The notes under the pieces: generated by a model
The model's database searches: none
What the model was told of the DNA's origin: nothing
What the model saw: the letters and a program-made list of their open reading frames with translations, nothing else
Origin: Bacteroides sp. 51
GTDB taxonomy: Bacteria; Bacteroidota; Bacteroidia; Bacteroidales; Bacteroidaceae
Direction: 5' to 3'
Assembly: GCF_010500965.1 (NCBI RefSeq)
Contig: NZ_QVMI01000001.1
Span: 1-64,000 of the forward strand
Length of the DNA: 64,000 nt
Made by a program: the position numbers and the translations under genes
Part shown: piece after piece, positions 17,099 through 26,418 of the stretch
Layout of the letters: the number at the start of each line of letters is the position of its first letter
Numbering within the stretch: position 1 is the stretch's first letter

Positions 17099-20000
17099 AT
17101 GAAAAACAACCTACTACTAACCTTACCGGGATTGCTATTGCCATTGACCAGCGCCGACAGCCATCCGGTAACAGAAAAGAAGGGAGATCAACCCAATATC
17201 CTCTGCATTGTTTGCGAAGACATCAGCCCGTATCTGGGTTGTTATGGCGATCCGGTGGCGGTGACACCCAATCTAGATCAATTTTCCGGTGAGAGCATCC
17301 GCTACACCGGGATGTACACGACTATCGGTGTTTCATCTCCGAGCCGTGCGGCGCTGATTACTGGAATGTACCCCACATCCATTGGGGCCAACCATATGCG
17401 TACTGCGCAAAACAAGTCGAAACCCAAAGGAATCTCTCCCTACGAAGTGGTACTCCCCGCAGGGGTTAAGTGTTACACCGAGTTTATGCGGGAGGCGGGC
17501 TATTTCTGTACCAACAATTCCAAAACAGACTATCAGTTTGAGGCGCCCCTCACCGCCTGGGATGAACAGGGCGAAGCAGCACACTGGAAGCATGCACCGG
17601 AAGGAATGCCTTTCTTCTCTATATTCAACCTCAATGTTACGCACGAGTTTCAGGTGATGCAGCGTGCCCACCTTCCGCTAACGGTTCAGCCGGAAGACGT
17701 CATTCTCCCACCGTACTATCCGGACGACCCTGTTATCAGGCGGGATATGGCAGTGATGTACAGCAACATCACCGAAATGGATAAGCAGTTCCGGCAGTTG
17801 GTAGACGAACTGAAAGCCGCCGGCAAACTGGATAACACCATCATTATCTGGTACTCCGACAATGGTGGTCCGTTGCCGAGGCAGAAGCGGGAGCTATACG
17901 AATCGGGAGCACTTGTTCCGTTTATGATCCGCTTCCCCGATGGGTATAAAGCCGGATCGGTTGATTCCGGTCTGCATATGTTTGTCGACATTCCGGCTAC
18001 TATCCTGTCGCTGGCCAATATTCCCACGCCCGGATATATGCATGGTCGCGCTTTTCTTGGTAAATATAAGGGTGAAGACCGCAAGTATATCTATGGTGCC
18101 CGCGACCGGTTGGACACTTTCTACGAGAAGCAAGGAAGCGTTAGGGATAAGCGTTACCGGTACATTCGCAATTACATGCCCGAACAGCCGGACTATCTGC
18201 CTATCATCTCCCGTTCGTCTATGCCGCTGATGCAACGGTTAGTGGAACTGCACGAAGCGGGAAGATTAAACCAAGACCAGGAGAAGTGGTTCCAAGCCCC
18301 CCGCCCTGCCATAGAGTTCTATGATGTAGAAGCAGACCCTCACGAGCTGAACAACCTGGCGGACGATCCTAAATACAAGAAAAGGATAACCGAACTCAGC
18401 GCTGAGTTCGACAACTGGATAGCGCAGTATAATGACATGTGGAAGTACACCGAACCGGAAACCATCGAAATGTTCTGGCCCGGCGGCATACAGCCCGTTG
18501 TGGAGCGTCCCGAAGTCAAGATCAAGAACGGTGTTGCTACGCTGACCTGTGCCACGGAAGGCGCTTCGATTGCTTATCAGATCAATGGAAAAGGCTTCAA
18601 CGAGAAGCACTGGATGCTCTATAATACCCCATTCGCAGTAAAGGAAGGAGATAAAATATCTGCCATTGGTGTACGTGCCGGGTATAAGAACAGTTCCGTG
18701 CAAGCCGAGGCCGACGAGTTGTTGCTGGATTGGGTAGAAACACTCCTCTCCTATCAGATCAGTCACCCGAACCCTTCGTTGGATGGTGGGTTGCTCTGCC
18801 CGGCCTGCGCACGTGTGCATGGACGGTGCGGAGATGCCGTACTGCCGCTTATGTACATCGCCGAGAAAACAAGCAACGCCAAGTACATTAATGCTGCCAA
18901 GCGACTGATGAAGTGGATGGACAACGTGCATATACACAACGGTTCATGGATGAACGACGTCAACGTATCCGACTGGGACGGCACGACGGTCTTTGCTGCC
19001 ATTGCCCTGTACGAAGCGCTACACTATCATGGGCATTTGTTGGACGACTCTACCCGCACGGCCTGGCGCAACCAACTATTGCCCGCCGGAGAGTTTATTT
19101 ATAAGAACGACTTTATCTACAGCCGCCGCCGCGAGGGTATGCGTAATATGAACGTCAATTACTCGGCATCGGCTACCTATGCGCTTTATGCTATCGGCAA
19201 GGAATTCGGAAGGCAGGACTTCATTGACAGGGCACAACAAATTGCGGGTGATTTGAAGGCTTTCTTCACCGAAAACGAATACTTCCTCTTTGGCGAAGGG
19301 CCTGAGATTCGCAACAAGACTAGGAATGGTTGCCTCCCGGTCGATTTATTGTATAATGTAGAAGAATCTCTTCCTAATATGGTCTACTACGCCCACATGG
19401 CTGGAGATACAGAACTAATGTCTCTCTTAGAGAAGTCTATGAACACCCATCTTGAGTTTATGCTTCCCGATGGCGCCTGGGATAACAGCTGGGGAACGCG
19501 TAGTTTCAAATGGACGTACTGGGGCGGACGAACAAGCGATGGTTTCATGGGTGGGTATGCCGTTCTTGCCGACAAGCACCCTGAATATCAGGAGGCTATC
19601 CGCCGGAACATATCTTTGCTAAAACAGGCCACGCACAAAGGTCTGCTGCATGGGGGGATGCACTACCATGCGTATGGAGTAGAGGCTTGTATTCATCATA
19701 CCTTCGGGCATTCCAAGGCGCTGGCGTCTTTTCTTAATCAGCCGGTCAGTACACCTGCGCCTGTAGCTCTGCCACGTGATAAAGCCTACGGGGTGAAGCA
19801 GTTTAAGGATATCAATACCTGGTTGGTGTCGGAAGGCGACTGGCGGGCCACCGTAACCGGTTTCGACTCGGAGTATAAGGTGAAAGGTACGCACCCTATG
19901 GGTGGAGCGTTGTCTATGTTATGGCATAAAAAGACGGGGCCGCTGTTTGCCGCCACGATGAATAAATACACGCTGATTGAGGCTCCTAATATGCAAGCCG

Positions 20001-20500
20001 ACACACAGGAGCATCGTATGGCGGGTACACCACGTGTAGAACTCTACGAGGAGGGGGTGATGTATAGCAACCTGGACGATCTGGACACAAAGATTGTTTA
20101 CTCTAACGAGGAGGATGCACATCGGTTCCGTGTGTATACGCATCTGGTAGATAGTGAACAACGGGCTTCTGCCGCGGGTGCCGGGGAGGTAGAAATTGAG
20201 TATTTGTTCCGGGGGGAAGAGGTTATCATCCGGTGCCGGATTCCTGAGGAGTTATGTAAAGCCGGGGCACGGCTGATGCTTCCGGTTATCAGTACGCCGG
20301 GGCAGAATGAAGAGGTGGTTTCCCAGGTCCTGAAGGTTAAAAACAAAGGTGGAGAGGTAAACCTGCACAGCGCAAACCGGATGGAGATTGCGCCGTCGAA
20401 TAACGGGCGTATCTTTAATCCTGTACCCGGATTCGGTTTTATACCTGTAGCGGTGTATCCGGATGGGGAAGGGAAAGTAGAGGTAAGGATAAGGTTGTAG
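17099..20500 (+). CDS. S-type sulfatase fused to a predicted alpha/alpha-toroid enzyme
   Basis: 1133 residues, about twice a normal sulfatase. After a short hydrophobic N-terminus (probable signal peptide to about 19) comes an alkaline-phosphatase-fold sulfatase (about 30-455): NILCIVCEDISPYLGCYGD binds metal, and S79-S-P-S-R83 is the maturation motif with serine to be converted to formylglycine. About 470-535 resembles a chitobiase C-terminal-like beta domain. Residues 540-885 are helical with repeating aromatic/histidine-rich motifs (GSWMNDVNVSDWDG, HYHAYGVEACIHH), like an (alpha/alpha) toroid, and 890-1133 look like a beta-sandwich, as in many polysaccharide lyases. The second activity is unassigned; a sulfated glycan substrate is inferred. 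Confidence 0.8.
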   Translation: MKNNLLLTLPGLLLPLTSADSHPVTEKKGDQPNILCIVCEDISPYLGCYGDPVAVTPNLDQFSGESIRYTGMYTTIGVSSPSRAALITGMYPTSIGANHMRTAQNKSKPKGISPYEVVLPAGVKCYTEFMREAGYFCTNNSKTDYQFEAPLTAWDEQGEAAHWKHAPEGMPFFSIFNLNVTHEFQVMQRAHLPLTVQPEDVILPPYYPDDPVIRRDMAVMYSNITEMDKQFRQLVDELKAAGKLDNTIIIWYSDNGGPLPRQKRELYESGALVPFMIRFPDGYKAGSVDSGLHMFVDIPATILSLANIPTPGYMHGRAFLGKYKGEDRKYIYGARDRLDTFYEKQGSVRDKRYRYIRNYMPEQPDYLPIISRSSMPLMQRLVELHEAGRLNQDQEKWFQAPRPAIEFYDVEADPHELNNLADDPKYKKRITELSAEFDNWIAQYNDMWKYTEPETIEMFWPGGIQPVVERPEVKIKNGVATLTCATEGASIAYQINGKGFNEKHWMLYNTPFAVKEGDKISAIGVRAGYKNSSVQAEADELLLDWVETLLSYQISHPNPSLDGGLLCPACARVHGRCGDAVLPLMYIAEKTSNAKYINAAKRLMKWMDNVHIHNGSWMNDVNVSDWDGTTVFAAIALYEALHYHGHLLDDSTRTAWRNQLLPAGEFIYKNDFIYSRRREGMRNMNVNYSASATYALYAIGKEFGRQDFIDRAQQIAGDLKAFFTENEYFLFGEGPEIRNKTRNGCLPVDLLYNVEESLPNMVYYAHMAGDTELMSLLEKSMNTHLEFMLPDGAWDNSWGTRSFKWTYWGGRTSDGFMGGYAVLADKHPEYQEAIRRNISLLKQATHKGLLHGGMHYHAYGVEACIHHTFGHSKALASFLNQPVSTPAPVALPRDKAYGVKQFKDINTWLVSEGDWRATVTGFDSEYKVKGTHPMGGALSMLWHKKTGPLFAATMNKYTLIEAPNMQADTQEHRMAGTPRVELYEEGVMYSNLDDLDTKIVYSNEEDAHRFRVYTHLVDSEQRASAAGAGEVEIEYLFRGEEVIIRCRIPEELCKAGARLMLPVISTPGQNEEVVSQVLKVKNKGGEVNLHSANRMEIAPSNNGRIFNPVPGFGFIPVAVYPDGEGKVEVRIRL

Positions 20501-20520
20501 GGGCGGTTCGCGAACCGCCC
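20501..20520. repeat. Dispersed 20-bp palindrome, copy 2 (family A)
   Basis: GGGCGGTTCGCGAACCGCCC immediately after the sulfatase stop TAG (20498-20500), preceded by TGTAG and followed by AATAC. It fills the 26-bp gap between the convergent sulfatase and GH92 genes. Confidence 0.92.
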
Positions 20521-20526
20521 AATACA

Positions 20527-22725
20527 TTATATCTTTGGCTTACCCCCCATTCTGAACTCCATCACTCCCCCATTCATGATCTCTTCATGGGTGATGTAGA
20601 ACCGCTTAAGCGGTTTCCCATTCAGCTTAACAGATTGCACATAGATATCCTGTGGCGATTTACGCTCGGCTTTAATCCGGAATTCCTTATTGCCCGGCAG
20701 CTTCACCACACATTCCTCAAACGCGGGTGTACCTATAACGTATTGCCCATCGGATGGGTTTACCGGATAGAACCCCAGTGTACTAAACACATACCAGGCC
20801 GACATTTCACCGCAATCGTCATTGCCGGCATAGCCCGATGAGGTGGTGTTGTAGAGCGTGGTTACGATCTGGTTCACATACTTCTGCGTCTTCCACGGCT
20901 GACCGGAATAGGTATACAGATACGCCACATGATGACTCGGCTCATTGCCGTGCGCATACTGACCGATAAAGCCCGAAGCATTGTCGTTCAGCTCACCGCT
21001 TTGGTGGGTGGAGGTGAAGAAGGCGTCCAGTTTCTTTTCGAACGCTTTCTTTCCTCCGGTGAGTTCAATTAAAGCCTCAACGTTGTGGGGCACGTACCAG
21101 TAATATTGCCAGGCATTGCCTTCGGTAAACGGGTACCCGCCGTTGGCTCCGTATTTGTAGGGGTCGAAGGGTTGCATCCACTGGCCTTTATCGTCTTTAG
21201 GCTGGAAGAAATGGGTATCGGGGTTATAAAGATTCCGGTAGAATGCGGAGCGTTTGATAAAGCGTTGATAATCTTCTTCCTTGCCGAGCTTCAATGCCAA
21301 CTGTGCCACGCACCAATCATCGAAGGCTTGTTCGAGGGTGATGGAGACGGATTGGGTCTGGATGTTTTCGGGCATATAACCATACTTCTCCCATACCTCG
21401 AAAGGTGAATTGGGATGGGAGGTCAGGGAACTGTTGCGCACGGCCTCGTATGCTTTCTCTACGTCAATGCCGGGGATTCCTTTAAGGATGGCGTCCGTAA
21501 TAACGGGGATGGAGTGGTTGCCGATCATGCAATAGTTATCCTGTCCCCACAGTTGCCAGATGGGCAGATAGCCGTAGTATTCGTATTGGCGGATCATGCT
21601 CTTTACGAAATCAGTCACCCGATCCGGGTTCAGGATGGTGTAGAGCGGATGGGCGGCGCGGTACGTATCCCAAAGGGAGAATGTGGTGTAGTGGGTTTCG
21701 TTATGGGTTACCCTGCGGGTGGTATAATCGGCTGCCATGTATTCGCCGTTCGTATCGGACATGGTGTTGGGTTGGAGCAGCATGTGGTAAAGGGCGGTGT
21801 AGAACGTCTCCTTCTGGGTATCATCGGCGGTGATGGTTATTTTGCTCAATTCCCGTTCCCAGCTGTTGTCGGCGGCTTCTACGTATTGGTCGAAATCCCA
21901 GTGGGCGGCTTCGCGGTGCATATTCTGTTGGGCGTTCTCCATAGATACGGAAGAAAGGGCGACTTTGCACAGTAGCGGATGGGTGTTCAGGTGGCCAAAG
22001 TGAAACACCCCGTGCAGGTTGGTGCCGTTAATGACCGGGGTGTTCTCGTGCGTGCGGTCGCCATCGCGCAGGGTGGAAGAAAGGATCGGATGGGAGAACT
22101 CCATGTAGAAGTAAACCTTCCGTAGCTTGGCCCATCCGGTGATGATGCGGTAGCCCTCTACGGCGCGGTCGTTAACGATGCGGATCTGTGAGTTGATGAT
22201 CTTACGGCCCCAGCTTCCTTTATTGGCCGAGTGATCGAGGTCGAGAACGACTTGTGCATCTTTGCCCGTGGGATAGGTGTAGCGGTGGATGCCTGTGCGC
22301 ACCGTCGCGCTCAGTTCTGCGTTGATTTGCTCGTCCAATAGCATCACCTGGTAGTATCCGGGGCTTGCTTTCTCCTGGCTGTGCGAGAAGGAAGAGGAGG
22401 TGCGGCCGTTGGTGGTGGGCAGCATCAATATATCGATCAGGTCGGAAGCGCCTGTACCGCTCAGGCGGGTGTGGCTGAATCCGTAAATGGTGTTGTCGTT
22501 GTAGTCGTAGCCTGCTGCTTGTGCCCAGTCGGGAGCCTCGCGCGTATCGGGACTGAGCTGGACCATGCCAAACGGAACGGTAGCCCCGGGGTAGTTATTG
22601 CCCGAGAGTCCGCCTTCAATGGCGCCGGTGCCGATAAAAGGGTTGACATAACGGGTGGTATTTCCGGCTTTGCCATTGCAAAGGGTTAACACGATAAAAG
22701 CAAGGATAAGAAATGGTTTCTTCAT
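20527..22725 (-). CDS. GH92 family alpha-mannosidase
   Basis: 732 residues with signal peptide MKKPFLILAFIVLTLCNGKA, so exported. GH92 enzymes are calcium-dependent exo-alpha-mannosidases acting on host or yeast mannans. The N-terminal block RYVNPFIGTG, NNYPGATVPFGMVQLSPDT and GFSHTRLSGTGASD is characteristic, as are WDTYRAAHPL and GNDDCGEMSAWYVF in the catalytic toroid. The linkage cannot be told from sequence. It converges on the sulfatase and starts at 22725, with a good Bacteroidetes promoter upstream. Confidence 0.93.
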   Translation of the reverse strand: MKKPFLILAFIVLTLCNGKAGNTTRYVNPFIGTGAIEGGLSGNNYPGATVPFGMVQLSPDTREAPDWAQAAGYDYNDNTIYGFSHTRLSGTGASDLIDILMLPTTNGRTSSSFSHSQEKASPGYYQVMLLDEQINAELSATVRTGIHRYTYPTGKDAQVVLDLDHSANKGSWGRKIINSQIRIVNDRAVEGYRIITGWAKLRKVYFYMEFSHPILSSTLRDGDRTHENTPVINGTNLHGVFHFGHLNTHPLLCKVALSSVSMENAQQNMHREAAHWDFDQYVEAADNSWERELSKITITADDTQKETFYTALYHMLLQPNTMSDTNGEYMAADYTTRRVTHNETHYTTFSLWDTYRAAHPLYTILNPDRVTDFVKSMIRQYEYYGYLPIWQLWGQDNYCMIGNHSIPVITDAILKGIPGIDVEKAYEAVRNSSLTSHPNSPFEVWEKYGYMPENIQTQSVSITLEQAFDDWCVAQLALKLGKEEDYQRFIKRSAFYRNLYNPDTHFFQPKDDKGQWMQPFDPYKYGANGGYPFTEGNAWQYYWYVPHNVEALIELTGGKKAFEKKLDAFFTSTHQSGELNDNASGFIGQYAHGNEPSHHVAYLYTYSGQPWKTQKYVNQIVTTLYNTTSSGYAGNDDCGEMSAWYVFSTLGFYPVNPSDGQYVIGTPAFEECVVKLPGNKEFRIKAERKSPQDIYVQSVKLNGKPLKRFYITHEEIMNGGVMEFRMGGKPKI

Positions 22726-22771
22726 TGTATTAAGGATTAGTCCGGGTCGTGACCCAGAAGTTTAACAGCAC

Positions 22772-22802
22772 CAAAAGTAGGCATTACAGAAGAGGGGACA
22801 AC
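22772..22802 (-). promoter_or_regulatory. Promoter for the GH92 gene
   Basis: Read on the - strand, TACTTTTG (22779-22772) matches the Bacteroidetes -7 consensus TAnnTTTG. A TTG triplet at 22801-22799 lies 19 bp upstream, the usual spacing to the -33 element. It is 46 bp from the GH92 start codon. The 22-bp-period array begins about 40 bp further upstream. Confidence 0.65.
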
Positions 22803-22839
22803 GAACAAACGCGGCAAAAAATGATACGTTTACAGCAAA

Positions 22840-22971
22840 TAAGAAACTTTCTCACAGACCATGAGAAACCTTCTCACCATGAACGAGAAACTTTCTCAAG
22901 ACGATTGAGGTACTTTCTCAGAACGAACGAGAAACTTTCTCAAAGAGGATGAGAAACTTTCACTTCCTTCC
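22840..22971 (-). repeat. 22-bp-period palindrome array 2 (TGAGAAACTTTCTCA on + strand)
   Basis: Six units start at 22840, 22862, 22884, 22906, 22928 and 22950, exactly 22 bp apart. The consensus is TGAGAAACTTTCTCA plus 7 variable bases; the centre base is C on the + strand, so the G-centred orientation of array 1 points to GH92. Unit 4 (TGAGGTACTTTCTCA) nearly matches a unit of array 3, including its spacer start. The array occupies the 372-bp divergent gap between GH92 and the 23098 gene, between their two promoters. Confidence 0.93.
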
Positions 22972-23014
22972 GACGCCTCACCGTCCGACAAGAAGTACAA
23001 TATTCCACCTAGTT

Positions 23015-23047
23015 TTTGCAACTATTCACATTATTTATATATCTTTG
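23015..23047 (+). promoter_or_regulatory. Promoter for the outer-membrane protein gene
   Basis: TATCTTTG at 23040-23047 matches the TAnnTTTG -7 element, and TTTG at 23015-23018 is a good -33 element with a 21-bp spacer. Transcription would start about 40 bp before the ATG at 23098. Confidence 0.72.
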
Positions 23048-23097
23048 CGCCCGCAACATTACAATTCAGTATAGTTAGAGCCTATTTTATTAATCTT

Positions 23098-23802
23098 ATG
23101 AAGAAATTAGCATTCATTCCTATCTTATTATTGCTCCTCATTCAGCCTTCGCAGCTAAGAGCGCAAGAACTTTTCATCAATGCAGATTTAGTAAGTAGTT
23201 TCCTTTGGCGCGGTATCAAGTACAACGATGCCTGTCTGCAACCCAGCATGGGTATCAGAGGTGGTGGACTACAGTTCATGGTGTGGGGTTCTACCGATTT
23301 CAACACCTACGGTAGCCACGTCGACCTGTTTCTGAGTTATAAACTAAAGAACTTCCGGTTTGAAGTAGCCGATTATTTCGTTCTCAACAACCCGGACGAT
23401 TCTTTTAATTACTTCGACTACAAGGCCAACACGACCAACCACATGTTCGAGGCAAACGTAACCTATACGGTAGATCCTAAAAGATTCCCCCTTGCCATCA
23501 AGTGGAGCACCTTCTTCGCCGGAACCGACTTTTACGACAGCGAAGACCCCGGCAAACGTTCTTACTCATCGTACCTGGAATTCGGTTATCCTTTCTCGTA
23601 CCAGAACTTCGACTTCCGTGCCGAAGTGGGTATGACCTTTTGGGACGGACTTTATGCCGATAAAACCAACGTCGTAAACCTCGGCCTTTCGATGGGCAAA
23701 AAAGTAAGGATTACCGATAAAATCACCATCCCGGTTTCGGGAAAACTGATTTTCAATCCGTATTTGCAGAAGAGCCACTTCGTATTTGCAATCAACCTGT
23801 AG
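23098..23802 (+). CDS. Small outer-membrane beta-barrel-like protein
   Basis: 234 residues with a clear signal peptide (about 1-23, ending LRAQE). The mature part alternates hydrophobic and polar residues with many aromatics, for example LVSSFLWRGIKYND and YLEFGYPFSYQNFDFRAEVGM, and ends in a phenylalanine/leucine strand (FVFAINL) as barrels do. The SSFLWRGIKY start resembles the family described as bacterial conserved hypothetical outer-membrane proteins (Gcw_chp/TorF-like). Function unknown. It is monocistronic with its own promoter. Confidence 0.75.
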   Translation: MKKLAFIPILLLLLIQPSQLRAQELFINADLVSSFLWRGIKYNDACLQPSMGIRGGGLQFMVWGSTDFNTYGSHVDLFLSYKLKNFRFEVADYFVLNNPDDSFNYFDYKANTTNHMFEANVTYTVDPKRFPLAIKWSTFFAGTDFYDSEDPGKRSYSSYLEFGYPFSYQNFDFRAEVGMTFWDGLYADKTNVVNLGLSMGKKVRITDKITIPVSGKLIFNPYLQKSHFVFAINL

Positions 23803-23832
23803 CCAGCGAGAGGGAGGATGGAACCCACTGTA

Positions 23833-25077
23833 TCACTCCTCCTTCATATCCACCGTTCCGGGTTGCAATACCGTTAATTGCAGGCAAATAGCCAGAGAGA
23901 CGGCTGCGATCATCGTTATAAAAACCAGGTCAGTATGTCCGCTATCAATGGCCTTGCCCAGTTCATTGGTTATGATGGCCCCGGCAGATATCCCTGCGAA
24001 ATTCATCAGCCCATAGCCCGTGGCGCGGTAGCGGGAAGAAACGAACTGGCAGAGAATAGGCATATTATTCACATCGAAGATGCCAAAGCCAAGCCCGAAA
24101 CCAAGCGCTCCGGATACAATGGCAACCAAACCCTCGCCATAGCCAATCAACAACAAAGACGGAATAGTAATAACCAGCCCAATGACCCCGGTGTAGATAC
24201 GTCCCTTCAAATGCTTCTGCACCCACTTGTCCGAAACATATCCGCCAACGAGCACCCCCACCAATGAAGCAAAGGCAATGACCATAGTAGACAGAGGTCC
24301 CGCCTGTGCCATATCCATATGCAGCGATTCGCTAAAGAGCGTCGGTAGCCAGTTCTTCGTTGCCCATCCCGGCAGACTTGGGGCCGAGAAGTAGAACAAG
24401 ATAACCCAAAAGGCGATATTGCTGAACAGCATCGACAAACCCTTTACCGCCGTCTTCAATTCCTTCCGGATGCTCCTCTCTCCGGATTGCTCCACCCTAT
24501 AGGTTTTCTTCTCGCGCAGGAAAAGAATAAGAACCAGGCTGTAGGCCATACCCACAAGTCCGAAAGTGTGAAAGGTGAATTGCCAGGAGAAAGCATCGGC
24601 CAATGTAGCTCCATAGCCACCCAATGCCTGCCCCAGATATATGCCCGAGGTATGAAGCCCAATCGCCAGAGAACGGGTTTTACCCTGGTGAAAGTCGGCA
24701 ATTAACGACAAGCCCGCCGGGATATAAAAGGCTTCGCTTATACCCATCAACGCACGAAGAACATAGAGCTGCTCCATATCCCGGGCGTAGCCCATAGCCA
24801 ACGTAACGCCCGACCATACAAAGAGACTGATTACAATCAGCCATTTCCGGTTTAACCTGTCGGCAATGGCACCAGACAGCGGACTCATAAAAGCATATAT
24901 CCACAAGAAGATAGCCATTAACCGCCCGAAATTCGCTGCCGACATCAACTCCGCAATATCCTCCATCATAAAGGGACGCATGGTAGAAAGCATCTGCCGG
25001 TCCAGATAGTTCAGCAACGCCACAAACCACAGCAAGCCCACAACGATCCACGGATAATTCTTTTTATCAACTAACAT
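23833..25077 (-). CDS. MFS sugar/sugar-acid transporter
   Basis: 414 residues with about 12 membrane segments. The MFS loop-2/3 motif GAIADRLNRKW (about 70-80) and the organic-anion/sugar-acid style start YPWIVVGLLWFVALLNYLDRQ suggest a hexuronate/sialate/phthalate-type permease. The open frame extends to 25146, but that would overlap the upstream esterase gene by 52 bp and add a non-family N-terminus; the ATG at 25077 (MLVDKKNYPW) is preferred. It is the last gene of the - strand operon, after an aldolase and an esterase, and probably imports their substrate across the inner membrane. Confidence 0.88.
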   Translation of the reverse strand: MLVDKKNYPWIVVGLLWFVALLNYLDRQMLSTMRPFMMEDIAELMSAANFGRLMAIFLWIYAFMSPLSGAIADRLNRKWLIVISLFVWSGVTLAMGYARDMEQLYVLRALMGISEAFYIPAGLSLIADFHQGKTRSLAIGLHTSGIYLGQALGGYGATLADAFSWQFTFHTFGLVGMAYSLVLILFLREKKTYRVEQSGERSIRKELKTAVKGLSMLFSNIAFWVILFYFSAPSLPGWATKNWLPTLFSESLHMDMAQAGPLSTMVIAFASLVGVLVGGYVSDKWVQKHLKGRIYTGVIGLVITIPSLLLIGYGEGLVAIVSGALGFGLGFGIFDVNNMPILCQFVSSRYRATGYGLMNFAGISAGAIITNELGKAIDSGHTDLVFITMIAAVSLAICLQLTVLQPGTVDMKEE

Positions 25078-25094
25078 AATCGAAATCTTATGGG

Positions 25095-26390
25095 TTAATG
25101 ACTGATATGGAATGACGAGTAAATCCAGTTCCGGGCCTTCTCCCAATGTTCGGGATAGCCGAAGTGTGCCGCATCTTCCATCAGTTCAAGTGTTTTAGGA
25201 GCAGTTATCGTATTATAAGCCGCAAACATAGAAGTGGGTGGGCATACCATGTCATTGTACCCAAAGTAATAATAACCGGGCACTTTGAGCATTCGCGCAA
25301 AGTTCACCACATCGTAGTACGAAGCAGTATTCAGCTTCTGTTTCAGGACCTCGGGGGTGTCCGTGTGGTCTTTAAACAAATGCGGCCACCCACCGGCACG
25401 GCCCTTTGTATAGCCATTCAAATCGCAAAGTGCAGGATAGAACGATACCAAACCTTTGATGCGAGGGTCCAAAGCGGCAGTTATTATAGATAGCGCCCCA
25501 CCCTGGCTCACCCCTTGCACAATAAGATTCTCTCCATCAAACCGCGACATGGAAAACAGGTAATCGACTGCCCGGATACAGCCCAGATACACCCTCTTGT
25601 AGTACACATCATCCCGCGAATCCCAGTTGGCATATTGATAATTATACAACCCGCCATTCAACAAGTCATCGTAGATAGAAGGCTCCATCGTAACGGGAAT
25701 GCCGTGAATGCCAATTTCCAGGGTTATCATTCCCTTCTCCGCCTCGGCAATGAGTCCGTTATAAGGCCGGACACCGGCACCCGGCACCCGCAACAAAGCA
25801 GGGTATTTCCCCTGCACCCTGGGAATGCACAGTATGCCATACAGCCGGTTGCCGATACGATAATTCTGTAGGTTGAGTTCGTAAACATCTACCTTCTCCG
25901 TACACCGGTCGGGCAGTAAGCGCAACCGGGCATCCATCGGAATCTTTGCGTTCTCCTCTTTGGCCCTTTCCCAGAACTCCCCGAAATCGGCGGGTAAAGT
26001 AGCCACAGGCGTTATCTGTGCGGGCGAGAAAGCCGCCGTGGCTCTTCCTTCATAATTGCGCCCTTCGAACCTGGCCCACACCCGGCAGCGCAGAAAACCC
26101 GGCACGTTCATCGTGCCCGCATTAACGGTCAGCGTTCCGTCCTTTAGTTGCAGGCTTTCCTTCTTAACAGGCGGCATCATGTCTTGCGACACCTCATAGC
26201 GTACCTCTATGTCAGATACGGCGACATTGCTTTTCATTACTTTTACATCAAACTTTACCTGCTCTCCCGGTTTATATTTCCAATCGGCATGATTGGGCGT
26301 AACAACAACTTTAAGCATCTGCTCGCGGGATTGAGCAAAGAGCGTAAATACCACAACGAATAGTGTGGCAGTCAGTATCATTCTTTTCAT
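25095..26390 (-). CDS. Acetyl xylan esterase-like (CE7) hydrolase
   Basis: 431 residues, signal peptide about 1-20 (FTLFAQ). An N-terminal beta domain (about 25-120) precedes an alpha/beta-hydrolase domain of the acetyl xylan esterase/cephalosporin C deacetylase family. The nucleophile motif GVSQGG has S295; YNDMVCPPTS and DAAHFGYPEH supply the likely Asp and His. It would remove acetyl groups from sugars in the periplasm. Position between an aldolase and an MFS importer suggests deacetylation of an acidic sugar, but the substrate is not determined. Confidence 0.85.
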   Translation of the reverse strand: MKRMILTATLFVVVFTLFAQSREQMLKVVVTPNHADWKYKPGEQVKFDVKVMKSNVAVSDIEVRYEVSQDMMPPVKKESLQLKDGTLTVNAGTMNVPGFLRCRVWARFEGRNYEGRATAAFSPAQITPVATLPADFGEFWERAKEENAKIPMDARLRLLPDRCTEKVDVYELNLQNYRIGNRLYGILCIPRVQGKYPALLRVPGAGVRPYNGLIAEAEKGMITLEIGIHGIPVTMEPSIYDDLLNGGLYNYQYANWDSRDDVYYKRVYLGCIRAVDYLFSMSRFDGENLIVQGVSQGGALSIITAALDPRIKGLVSFYPALCDLNGYTKGRAGGWPHLFKDHTDTPEVLKQKLNTASYYDVVNFARMLKVPGYYYFGYNDMVCPPTSMFAAYNTITAPKTLELMEDAAHFGYPEHWEKARNWIYSSFHISH

Positions 26391-26418
26391 GATATTTTGT
26401 TTTAAAAGATTCTTTCAA

